64,000 nt of DNA, taken from Nectonema munidae. Taxonomy: Eukaryota; Nematomorpha; Nectonematoida; Nectonematidae. Below, one piece after another: positions 25,001-37,000 of this stretch. The stretch covers positions 1,426,001 to 1,490,000 of the forward strand of contig JAUIRK010001041.1 in NCBI GenBank assembly GCA_030549495.1. The letters run 5' to 3'. How positions within the stretch are numbered: position 1 is the first letter of the stretch; each line of letters opens with the position of its first letter. The translations under genes were made by a program, and so were the position numbers. The notes below the pieces were generated by a model, which saw nothing but the letters and a program-made list of their open reading frames with translations, did not search any database and was not told the origin of the DNA.

Positions 25001-28000
25001 AAGATAAATATTTAAAGAAAATATTAGATCATCATAACCCTCAAAAAGATAAGTTTTCACATTTTTTCTGAAAGCAGATAAATTTTCAGCTATTTTCAAG
25101 TAATAAGGCAAAACGTTCCAAAGTTTGCATGCCTTGTGTACAGGAGTTGTGCAATCCAAAAAAGATGAAAGTGAGTTGAAGTTTCTTGTTTCAATGACGA
25201 ATGGTAAAGGAAATGGTTTTGGGTATTTAAAACACTTGTAAATTAAAACTAAAATTTTGGAAACAATTCTTCGTTCATTTTTCAGCCAGTGTAGTTCTTT
25301 TAGGACGTGAGAAACACTTTCTTGTCTAGTAATCAAAGCGGCTTACTACATAGGCATTAATCAGAGTTATACGGTGACTTTTCGAGAAAAATTTCTTGAA
25401 TTGTTTCAAATTCTTTAGAAAAAGGTAGCCTTCTTTCAATTTACGTTTAATAAAAGAAATCATAGAGTAAGTTTTTGTCTAGAGAAACTCCGTATCTTAA
25501 TTTCTTCTTGAATTTTTATAATGTTTTCTTCAATTTGGATATTTTCGAAATATGAATCACGCCATGAATTGAAAATTATAACTTGCTTTTTCTTGTCTGA
25601 AGAGTCGATTTTTCAAAGTTCGTATCGAATGAAGTATAAACATACAAGTCGTCAGCAGTGTAGGCCAAGATTTTTGATAAAGCCAAGAAGAGAAGAGATG
25701 TAGACTTTGAATGAGTAAGGTCCAAGAACGGAGCCTTGCGGAACCTTATCTTTTGTTCTAACTAATTCAGACAAAATCCATCAATGGAAGTAGAGTGTGT
25801 CCTATCTTCAAAATATGAAAAATCCATTTCAAAGCAGTAGCTCACAAACCAATATTTTTTCCCATAATTTTCAGTAGGATATTTCTGTCTATAGTATCAA
25901 AAGCTGATTGGATGTCAAATGTATGAAGTTTTTTTGATATGTTAACTTTTATATCATTAACAAGCGTCAAAACTAACGACTCTGTGCTACAATGTTTCTC
26001 ATAAGCAAAAAGACTTTCATTGTTCATGACTAGGGCAGATAAAAATTGACCTAAAATCTCTACAAATATTGACTTTTTGAAGAAAAAAATTGACTTTATG
26101 GTAAAAAAAAATTAACCTTTCTTTTATAACTTTTTTTTGTCTAGTCTTCAAAGATATATAAATATAATAAAGTTTTTTTTTAATTATTTAGAACTATTAT
26201 AATAAAACATGAATTTTCAGTTAAAAATTACAGCTAACTGTTTCATGAAAGTGGTATGAATTTCCATTAGTGACGATTTTCTTGTATTATATTTTCCAAT
26301 CTTGAATAATAAAATTATCAGACTGTTACAGTGATAGATTAAAAACAAATAATCGTCAGTATGGCATTACTTTAGGTAAAAATATTTCAAAGTGTAAAAC
26401 AGTTGAATTCAAAAACATCGAAGTTATTCATTGATACAAAGTAATAATCATTACAATTCAGAAGTTATAATCTTAATCTTTGAAATTATGGTCTACAAGG
26501 TAACCAGTGTGCCTTTTCCTCATCAGACACTACACAAATATGTCTATCCTTAACTTTGGAGGCGATATGAGTCAGAAAAGAGTAATATGTTTCAAATTGA
26601 CCATCCCAATGGAGACACATTCGCCCTAATAAATTGGATTGGCGTTGTTCAATCTTTTTTCTTGAAATGCAAAATAAGTCAGAAAACATGACCCAAAATT
26701 GAATGTTCGATCAATGGTCATTATACATCCATTATCAATACATTCTAGAAAGTGATTCAATTCAAAATTAGTATATAAAATGAAAGAAGGTAGCTTACTT
26801 TGTGTTGAAAAGAAATACCTGATAAAAGCATGTTGGTTACAGCACATGAAAATTGACATCTGAATTTCTTCAGATAGATTTATGAGTGTATTAGGATTTT
26901 CAATTTCATCTCTGCTACACTTCATGTACCTTATAATTTCACTATTGTGAGGTGCCTGATTATCTAAAAGCAAATCTATATATATTTTTCGTACACTATC
27001 TTGAGGTTTACTTAATTTTTTCATGACAAGATTTATGGTTTCCTCATCAGTTCTTACATAAATGTTAGAATTTTTTGAGTTAAGATGAGGAATTAAGGTT
27101 TGGAAAGTTCCAATGTATTCATATGCAATTATTTGGAAGAGATTAGGATTACGTTTTGGCGACACATAAAAATAAGATATCCTTCTTTGATAATTTTCAT
27201 CCCTTTTTAACTTTGAATAATGCCTTTTAACATAAATTACATTTGATTCGGCAAGGTGGTTAACCATGACAAAAGATAGACTCGTATCAGAATTTGCTAC
27301 ATAAGAAAACTTATTAGTTGAGTTTTTATTTCCAGGCTCATCACAGTCATCGAAAAATTTATTCCCATTTTGAGAAGACTTTTTAACAAGGAAACATATA
27401 TTTTCTTCACATCCTGATGGAACAGTATCACGTGGAAGAGATTTGGTATTAGTAAATTCAAACCAACCATTTCTCGATAAATATCCATCTATTTTGATAA
27501 ACAAATTTGTTTTATCTGATTGAGTATTGTATACACAAGCATAACTGTGCTCATAATAAATTGATTTGCTTATAACTCACAATCAGTGTCTTTAATATCA
27601 TCGTAGTGACTTTCAATCAAAATTTTATCTTTTTCTTCTATAGGAACTAAGTGATCTTTATTTCTGGAATCGGAAGAAACATCTTTTTCGCATTTAACCA
27701 AAGAAACAAAGTGGTTTGGAAATGAAGAATAATGTTTTTTTGCAATTAGTAGATGTAAATAAGATAGTTGATGTTATTAAAGGAAGACATTTTCTTCGGG
27801 TTAAACTCAAGAGGTAAACTCATTGTATTTAATATCAAATGTGCACCATCATCAATTGAATTACAGGGTGGATATACTAATCTAATTGGTTTTTTTAGAA
27901 CACTTGAAAGAGCACTATATAGTGAAAACATTAGCCCAACCATAAATTCCACTTCTAAACTGCATACTTTAATATACTCTTCATTCCTATATTTTTCATA

Positions 28001-31000
28001 GTTTTCAACAAATTCAAAGGCTGTTAAAACGCGGTATATAATAGAATAATTTTCATTATCATGAAAGAATATAGAAATCGAATTAAACAAATAGTTCCCA
28101 TCTCCTTTAGTGGTTAAGGGAATGTACTTTGTGTCCATATTAAACGTGTCTAAAATGTGTTTAGAGTTAAAATCAAGAGAAGTCAAATAAATATTTGGCT
28201 TAAAAGTGGGAAGAGGTAGTGTTAATATGTTTTTATGATTATGGATATATTTTTTTAAAGAGACTATTTTGGCATCAAAGTCCTTCTCCTTATTCAGAGT
28301 ATTTAAATATGCATTCAGGTTTAATAAAATATTACAGCACCTTTCCATTTGACACTATGAAAAGTTATAATAATTAAGAAAATAATTGTATATAAAGGAA
28401 ACGCTAACACAAATGTAAGGTGAGAGAACAAATATGTGTAAATCTCAAAAGATAGAAAAATCTAAATGTATAGTTAAACGAAAAGATAGAAATAATTATT
28501 ACCTAAGTTTGTAAAAGGAAGGAATACTTTATTTAACGCGCAACTTCAATAGATTCTGATACAGTCACGTGGAAAAGATAAATATTTAAAGAAAATATTA
28601 GATCATCATAACCATCAGAAAGATAAGTTTTTAAATTTTTTCTGAAAGCAGATAAATTTTCAGCTATTTTCAAGTAATAAGGCAAAACGTTCCAAAGTTT
28701 ACATGCCTTGTGTACAGGAGTTGTGCTATCCAAAAAAGATGAAAGTGAGTTTTAGTTTCTTGTTTCAATGACGAATGGTAAAGGAAATGGTTTTGGGTAT
28801 TTAAAACACTTGTAAATTAAAACTAAAATTTTGGAAACAATTCTTCGTTCATTTTTCAGCCAGTGTAGTTCTTTTAGGACGTGAGAAACACTTTCTTGTC
28901 TAGTAATCAAAGCGGCTTACTACATAGGCATTAATCAGAGTTATACGGTGACTTTTCGAGAAAAATTTCTTTAATTGTTTCAAATTCTTTAGAAAAAGGT
29001 AGCCTTCTTTCAATTTACGTTTAATAAAAGAAATCATAGAGTAAGTTTTTGTCTAGATGAACTCCAAGTATGTTAATTTCTTCTTGAATTTTTATAATGT
29101 TTTCTTCAATTTGGATATTTTCGAAATATGAATCACGCCATGAATTGAAAATTATAACTTGCTTTTTCTTGTCTGAAGAGTCGATTTTTCAAAGTTCGTA
29201 TCGAATGAAGTATAAACATACAAGTCGTCAGCAGTGTAGGCCAAGATTTTTGATAAAGCCAAGAAGAGAAGAGATGTAGACTTTGAATGAGTAAGGTCCA
29301 AGAACGGAGCCTTGCGGAACTTTATCTTTTGTTCTAACTAATTCAGACAAAATCCATCAATGGAAGTAGAGTGTGTCCTATCTTCAAAATATAAAAAATC
29401 CATTTCAAAGCAGTAGCACACAAACCAATATTTTTTTCCATAATTTTCAGTAGGATATTTCTGTCTATAGTATCAAAAGCTGATTGGATGTCAAGAGTAT
29501 GAAGTTTTTTTGACATGTTAACTTTTATATCATTAACAAGGGTCAAAACTAACGACTCTGTGCTACAATGTTTCTCATAAGCAAAAAGGCTTTCATTGTT
29601 CATGACTAGGGCAGACAAAAATTGACCTAAAAACTTTACAAATATTGACTTTTTGAAGAAAAAAAATTGACTTTATGGTAAAAAAAATTAACCTTTCTTT
29701 TATAACTTTTTTTGTCTAGTCTTCAAAGATATATATAGGTATAATAAAGTTTTTTTTTAATTATTTAGAACTATTATAATAAAACATGAAATAGTTAATA
29801 ATGTTATGTGGAGAAAAATTTTTGTCTTTACCCAGAAGCTTTTTAAGCATTGAAAAAGATCTTTCGACGATACATGTTGTTACTTGACAGTTCTGAAGCA
29901 GTAGGTAAGTACTGGATGAAATGTTTTCATTTTTCATTTCCAAAACTTTAAAAAGTCACTATTGTCAAGCCTTTTTTTTAAAATAATTTTTTATTTTACA
30001 CTCATCTTCAGTAAAGTGAATGGAATCAAAAATTTACTTTACATCCTTGATACTAAAAGACGAATATTCAATTTTTTGAGCAATTTTTGCCAAATTGTAA
30101 TAATTTTGCTTAATTTTTATGAGTTGTTCATAAAGTGACGAATTGTTAACTCTTTTTTTGGCATTTTGAACCAGGACACCATCTTTCCTTTTGAAAGAAT
30201 TAACAATTCTTTTGACTTCTGGTAATTTATCAGAGTAATTGGGGTTGGAGGGGAACCAATCTTTCTAAAGGCACCTTTTTTATTTTTGATTGTTACAAGT
30301 TTCATGTTATCAATGAGCTCATCTACTTTTTTATAGAAAGATTTAATCTTCATTGCACAATTGTGAATTAAATGCGCGAAGCATGTAATATGAAACAAAT
30401 TAGAATGCACAATTTTCAATATTCGGTCCACAGCTAAATTATATTTAGCAGCATCGGTTAAAAACAAAAAAAAGTTCTTTTTTTTTAAACGTTAAACTCC
30501 CTTAAAACAGCATCAACAACACAAACAATTCCTTTCGAGTCAACATTCTCTTCAAATCGTATACACTTGACAGGCCATGTTTTTTCTGGAATATCTATTG
30601 AGCCAATCAGTACATTCACAAAGCTCGCATCTCGAAGAGTGCTTTCATCGAGCATTAAAAAACATTTTTTTCTTTCAATTTATTTTTTATTTGACAATCA
30701 AGTCAGCGGAAAGATTTGAAACAAGATTTCTACTAGTGGAAATCGAGGAAATTGAGTATCATAATTCTGAGAAAAACATTTTGATTGAAGGATGTGAAAG
30801 CTTATGTAAAGGGATGTTTGCTTCTAAAAAGCATCCTATCAAACTTCGAGAAAATTTCTTATAAGCTGGTGCTTTTCCTACTTTCTGTGGTTTTCAATAA
30901 AAAAGGTTTTTTCATGATTGATAATCACGTTGCAAATTTTGCAAGATAAATCTTTAGATTTAGAAATTGTAAATTCACGAGGATACAAAATTTTAAAACA

Positions 31001-34000
31001 TTTTTTTTTAAATTGACTTTATTCGCCCTATTCATGACAAAGAAAAAAGAGAAGCTTACATAAAAATCTTAGATTGGAGATGGGCCTGAAATCATTAAGG
31101 TTGTCCGTATGAGCTCGAGAATGAAATTTGTAAAAGGTAAAAAGCTGTTCTAAAAAATATTAATATTTCACATGTGAAGATAATAATAATAATAAAACGA
31201 AAAGATAGAAACAAGTTTCGTATTTTAAAATTGCAAGTTAAAAATGTCATATGTGATGTCAATATTATAACTACTATAAGATAAAAATAAAATATTAGAG
31301 CATAGTTTATTTTAAAAGTTAAATAAGCTTTAAAATTCTTAATTACATCAATGAAAGTAAAAAACTTGTAAAGATTGTTTAGAGAACTTACGAGTAGTAA
31401 AAATGAAATTAAATTTGAAACTAAATTAACCCGTTAACGACCAGAATAATCAGACGATATCTAATGTAAAGCAGAAGATTTGTATTAAAGAGCTTTGATA
31501 AACGCAGACGATTTTATTTTTGTAAAGTCGACATGGGCGTTAACGGGTTAAAAAGCTTGAAAAGTACTTACCTTTACATCCGCCTTAGCTCTCCTAATCC
31601 TAACTGCTTTGTTACCCGCTTTTTTCTGTTCTTCTTGTTTCCCCTCCTTCCACTTTGTCTTTTTTCTTGATATTCAGCTGATTTTTTTTTATATAATTTT
31701 TTTCTTCTACAAGCAAACTTCATGCCAGCTTTCAAGTCTTTGCATTTTACAAGCTGTGTCAATTTGAACCAACCAACCAAATTTGACATTTATTGTGTTT
31801 CTAATCTAATATATGAAATGTATTAATTTTTTTGTAGTTTTTTTATGTATAAAAATAGGTTTTACCACGTTTTCGGTGCATTAGCCTTTTTAGGTCTAAT
31901 AAACTTAGTTTTTCTGCTGTTAATATCGTCTGCTTTTTGTGTGATCGAATGCAATTAAAGTAATCAATAGCTTACAAAATCTCTCTTTTCAAATTCGTAG
32001 ATCGGATACTACTTAGATGAAGATAATAACTGGTCTCTTTCCATACAAGAATTGAAAAGAGCGATTGACCTGGCTCGAAAACATTGCAATCCACGCGTTC
32101 TCTGCGTAATCAATCCCGGAAACCCTACTGGTAATGCTGCATTCCATTGATAAATATTTAAATGCAATTTTTTTTTCCTCTTAAATTGTTACCCTAGCAA
32201 ACACTTTTTTTTGAACAAATCTAAATTCAAAGTCTAATTACAGATTAAATACAAAAAATAATCCTTTATAGCTTGAAGTGTGATCTAACATTTCGAAATA
32301 GCAATTAACGTTATTTTGACCTTTTAATATCTGCTTAATTTTTTTTAATACATTTCTACGGTATTTGATACATTTTATTTTTAAAAAAAGGTATGAGAAG
32401 AGGTGGGGGGAAGCTTCACTTTTCCTGTGTCCCACATATTTGACATGTGCTGCTTCACCTGAACTTCTTACTCCTGTTGTTATAATGTCTTTGGAATTTA
32501 TTGACCTGTATCATAAATAATGTCTCTGCCCGTATAATCGCCTTCATTTTATGACATTGAATAAAAATTGCTGATATGAGATGGATTTTAGACTAGTGAG
32601 CGATGTTAGATTGCGTCAATGCAACACCTTTTTAATGAGGAACTGAATTGCTAGGGGTTCATGCCTCATATGAATTCCCTGCTAAAATTTGGAATTGTAA
32701 ATATCGCTTTCATTTCTCTCTTTGCCAATAAATAAGACTCATATATAATTTAATTAAAAAATATTAAATGAAAAATAAAAAAGCTAAGCAACGATTTAAT
32801 CCAGGTTAGGCATGAAAAGGACTTCCGTCCTTAGCAACTGAGGCCTGATTCAGAAAAGGGAATTGCATGATTCGTAGTTTGAATTGTGAAGCGTTCACCT
32901 GATAATTCTATTTTTTTTCTATAGGACAAGTTCTAACGCTGGAAAATATGAAAGAGATTGTGAAGTTTGCACATGAAGAACGCCTTTTTTTGCTATCTGA
33001 TGAGGTAACTTTTTCGGTAGCATACATCACCGAATTGATGTGCATCCTCACTATCTAGATTAGCCATTAGATTAGATATCATCGTGTAGCTCACCCTATC
33101 TTACTGGGATTAATCATGGCCGTTAAAATGGAACGGTGATAATGATGATCATGGTGTACTAGCGGGGTTCTTGTATAAAATTTTAACCAATGAACAATTG
33201 AGCCAAGACTTGATAAGAAAATATGTGTCTGGTCTCTCGAGTGTTTTCAACCCTTTGATTTCGTGATTTTTTTTAATTAATTCATAGTTTTAGGTTATTC
33301 TAGTCGTAATTTTTTGTTGCGTCATTTTGGAAATGAACTGGCTAAGAAATATGCTTGTTGGTTGAAACAGTATTAATTAGCATTTGTTAGCATAACTTAA
33401 ATGATAAATCTACATTAAGATAATGAATCTGATGGGCTTCGCTGTAAGTTTCTCAAAGAGGACGAAAAATATCTAAAATCTATAATATACTCTGAAAGTT
33501 ACGTACAATTCGGTTAAATCAGTTAAAAAATTAGCTTGGTAACTAATGAAATATAAAGAACATTTCAATGAATGATACAATGTTTTTAAAGATAAGTTCA
33601 ATAAATTGTAAAATCATTTTCTGAGAAAAAAAGTTGTAGTTCAGTTATTTCTTTCTTTATTCAAAATTTGATTCACTGCACGAAATCTATCCATCATATA
33701 AGAAGTTTGGGAGAAATAGGATTTTACACATTTTATCCCAAAATTTGACGTGAAATGATTTAATGTTCTTTTTGGTCAAAATCTTTTGTCTTTTCAAACG
33801 TTAATTTGACGTCTTTATTCCATTTAATTGAACCATTCTTCCTAAAAATTTTCTTCTACAGTTTCCATATTTGTAAAATAATTTTATTATCCATTCTTCT
33901 ATTTCTAGTTCAATTAAATCCTTAATTCCGCGCAATAAGTCATCATTCAACTGAGAGATATGATTAGAAATAATTTCAATATCACTTTGATTGAAATGTT

Positions 34001-37000
34001 TACTGCATTAAATTCATATAGAAAAATAAAGTTTTTTAAAAAAATATTTACTTTGAGTTATATTTGCAGAAAATACGAGACTATCAAAGTAAGATTACAT
34101 TTACTCATTCCTTGAGGGTCTCTTTAAAAGTAAGGTACAAACTTTAATTTAGAGTTTTTTAATAGTTTCTGGAGTGGAACAAAATACTTGGTTGTACAAA
34201 TCAAATTTGTAAAATAATTTTTTGGGACATCCAATTTTTTATATATAGTTTTTCAACGCTCTACAATACGTGCTTTTTATATATAATTCTATCAATAATT
34301 GAATTTTTGTCAAATAAACGTTTTTCAATTTTTGCGATCAATTTCTTTACTGAAAAAAGCAAAAAGTATGATTTCAAAATAAAGTACTTTGCAATGTTTT
34401 AGGTTAATTTTTGGAATCTCTTCTTATGATTCTCAAAACGATATACTTTTTCAGGTTTATCAAGAAAATGTCTATGCTGAGGGCTCCAAATGGTATTCTT
34501 TTCGCAAAGTGATTCATGAGATGGGCGAAAAGTATATGAAACAAGAACTAGCATCTTTTTACTCCGCATCCAAAGGATACATGGGAGAGTATGAATTCTT
34601 TTCTTTTGTGTTAATTGATTTCTCTAAAATACCACCCTACTGCGTGATTCCAAAGTGTGGGATGAATTTTGTTTGCGTTTTATCTGACGCTAAATAACGA
34701 AATTCCGACATTTCATTCATTATTTTATAATTTCAAATTTAGACTTTTGAAAAATCGAAAATATATAATGTATTGTTATCTTTTTTTAGCATAAAAATCC
34801 CCGTTTACTCTCATGTATCTTTCATATTAGTTGTTTCTGCAAAGATTTATTATTTGTTCATGACTTTTTACAGCCCATCTGGGATCACGTTAGCTGATTT
34901 CAAAATTTTGGGGCCCTAACTTAAAGAATCTCTTAGTATGAAATATATCTTATAGTTTATTTAGTCATGCATCCATATCCTATATACCTTTTAGAGTTTG
35001 GATTGGGAATAAGCTAATTCAAAATGGGACTTTAATTTTTTGCTAACTTTTTGAATACTTTGTGCTTCTGTGACTGGTGTTACTTGCATACACGCGTATC
35101 TTTCTGCGCTTGTGTATAAGAGTGTGTGAGTGTAAGAAGTATGCCAATGTGAATATCGTTGTAAGAATGTTAGCGTGCATGTAAGTTAGGTGTAGATTTA
35201 AATTTAACACATTAAAATGTATTCAACTAAAATTTCATACTAAACATTTTTGCACCCATTTGCATGGGTGGGTCCGGCTAAAACGTGGCAATAAAAATGG
35301 CCACTATGCATGCTGCTATTTTAGGCATTTTAAAAATTTCCACACATCAAATACACAACACGAACAGCATACATACTCTCATACCCACTCCTACATTCAT
35401 AGAAACATAATGACTCTTCAGAGAGTTTTTTAACCCTTTGAGGTCCAGTATTTTTAAGACTAATTGTCTGCTTTTTTCAATGGAATTTTATGAACTAAAA
35501 GCGGACGATTTTCATTTCGTGGTACACTGGTTCAAAGGCCTACATTTCACTGATAATAATAATCAATAACAAATTCTGGCTCTCAAAGCTCTAAAGTTCT
35601 ATTTAACGCGTTAACGACCTGAATAATCAGTCGATAACTAATGTAAAGCAGAAGATTTGTATTAAAGAGCTTTGATAAACGCAGACGATTTTATATTTGT
35701 AAAGTCGACTATAGTCGACATTGGGCGTTAACGGGTTAATTTCACTTATTCCCATTTTACTTTGATTTTTATTTTAACTGCCTTTTTTCTTCCTGATATA
35801 GGTGTGGTTTACGTGGCGGCTTTGTTGAGTTGCTAAATATCGATCCAGCGGTTCAAGCTTTATTTGAAAAGATGTGTTCTGCGCGGTTATGCCCTTCTAC
35901 TGTAGGACAGGTATTTTTCTTTTAGATTTCTTTCACGTTTAGATTTTGAATACCGCAGTCTCTTTGATTAATTGACAGGAATTGACACCATTGTTCCTAA
36001 TCGTTTGAAGACCAGAATATTGAAAACTAATAGTCTGTTTTCTTTTTCAATGGATTTTTATACATTTAACCCAATAAGTACCACAGAAATCAGATGATAT
36101 TTAAAAAAACGCAGACGATTTATATTCATAGTCATTGAAAAAAGCAAACGAAGATGAAATTACTAATGTTCCTAAATGGGAGCATTGGGACTTAATGGGT
36201 TAAAGCGAATGAATTTCATTTCTTCCACTCATTGATGTTCCACTGTTCCCTAAATGATTAACGTTTACATAAAATTTAAAATACAAAATTAAATATCTAC
36301 CTAACATTACATACTTGTGCATCTTTTAAGTTCTTCATCCTCAAGTATGATTTTGCCTTATATCTCGTATATTATCATGCCGGTTTGTTTTTTGAGAGAC
36401 AGCTTATGTTTCAATAACTCAAATTTCCATCCTTGACAATAACAACTGTTTTTTAATCTACGTATTTTTTGGACAAAATATTCAACTGTATAAGTTTTAA
36501 ATTTAACTCTTTTATGAACTACGTCATGATATATTAATATTGCCAATAGTTACAATAACTTATCTGAATTTTTGCAGTTATATAGCAATAAAGTGATGAA
36601 ATATAGAGCAGTTATGATAGTGTTGGTAGTGATAGCATACTATCTGTGCTATCGTGACTTCCACTCTCAAGTCCAATGTGCAAAGCGGGTCGATGAGTCT
36701 TCATTACGCTTCGAATGTTTTGCCCAAAGTGGACGCATGCTTTCATCACACTATATATATATTATATAAATTATCATGACTTAGATCAATTTTTACTCTA
36801 TAACAATGGGCTGCATTACGTCACCTAATTACACTCCTTCCAAATATTGATAATGCACCATCTGCCTTAAGTTATATTAAACCCATTAAAACGATTTGTT
36901 TTTAAAAACTTCGGTCCAAAAAGATTGAATATTTTCAGCTCTGTGCGAGCTTAAAAAATTTTCCGTATTAATTTCGTTCTTTTCATAAAGTGAATGAAAG

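Larger units (their letters stand above)
22641..26213. repeat. Array unit 3 (type A)
   Basis: Shares type A variants with unit 1 (GAGCAACATC near 24266, ACATTAGCAC near 23849, the ENY stop). Confidence 0.95.
15503..29790. repeat. Four-unit tandem array, about 3.57 kb per unit
   Basis: Four head-to-tail copies occur at 15503-19064 (3562 bp), 19065-22640 (3576), 22641-26213 (3573) and 26214-29790 (3577). Each begins TTTTCAGTTAAAAATTAC and ends TAATAAAACATGAA. Reading the minus strand, each unit contains the 3' end of a hAT, then a LINE reverse transcriptase fragment, then an OTU-MULE gene. The copies differ by scattered substitutions and small indels. Units 1 and 3 share variants against units 2 and 4. 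Only the last unit continues into an intact hAT, which shows that the duplication happened after the hAT had inserted. The array lies entirely within a GPT intron. Confidence 0.97.
26214..29790. repeat. Array unit 4 (type B, continues into intact hAT)
   Basis: Type B variants as in unit 2. At 29790 the repeat ends but the hAT sequence continues without a break, so this unit keeps the original right-hand arrangement. Confidence 0.95.
29607..31030 (-). mobile_element. CGGBP1-like hAT element, 1424 bp
   Basis: TIRs TAGGGCAGAC (left) and TAGGGCGAAT (complement of right) are bounded by a perfect 8-bp duplication TTCATGAC (29599-29606 and 31031-31038). Minus-strand transposase pieces include [35 protein letters not shown] and [15 protein letters not shown], matching the hAT transposases that carry CGGBP1-type zinc fingers. 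Stops, frameshifts and the short length show it to be an internally decayed copy. It is inserted in a LINE. Confidence 0.93.
28493..31194 (-). mobile_element. 5'-truncated LINE interrupted by a nested hAT (unit 4)
   Basis: The LINE occupies 28493-29606 and 31039-31194, about 1.27 kb in total, and is interrupted by the hAT at 29607-31030. The right-hand part encodes [15 protein letters not shown], the start of the reverse transcriptase fingers. It leads across the hAT insertion into [20 protein letters not shown] and [15 protein letters not shown] perfect 17-bp duplication flanks the whole (28476-28492 and 31195-31211), consistent with target-primed insertion of a 5'-truncated copy. Confidence 0.88.

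Noticed and set aside
15503-29790. A host gene cluster of four tandem paralogues
   Set aside because: The frames are transposase, OTU-MULE and reverse transcriptase pieces with shared frameshifts, and the junctions cut through a hAT. This is transposon amplification, not a gene family.
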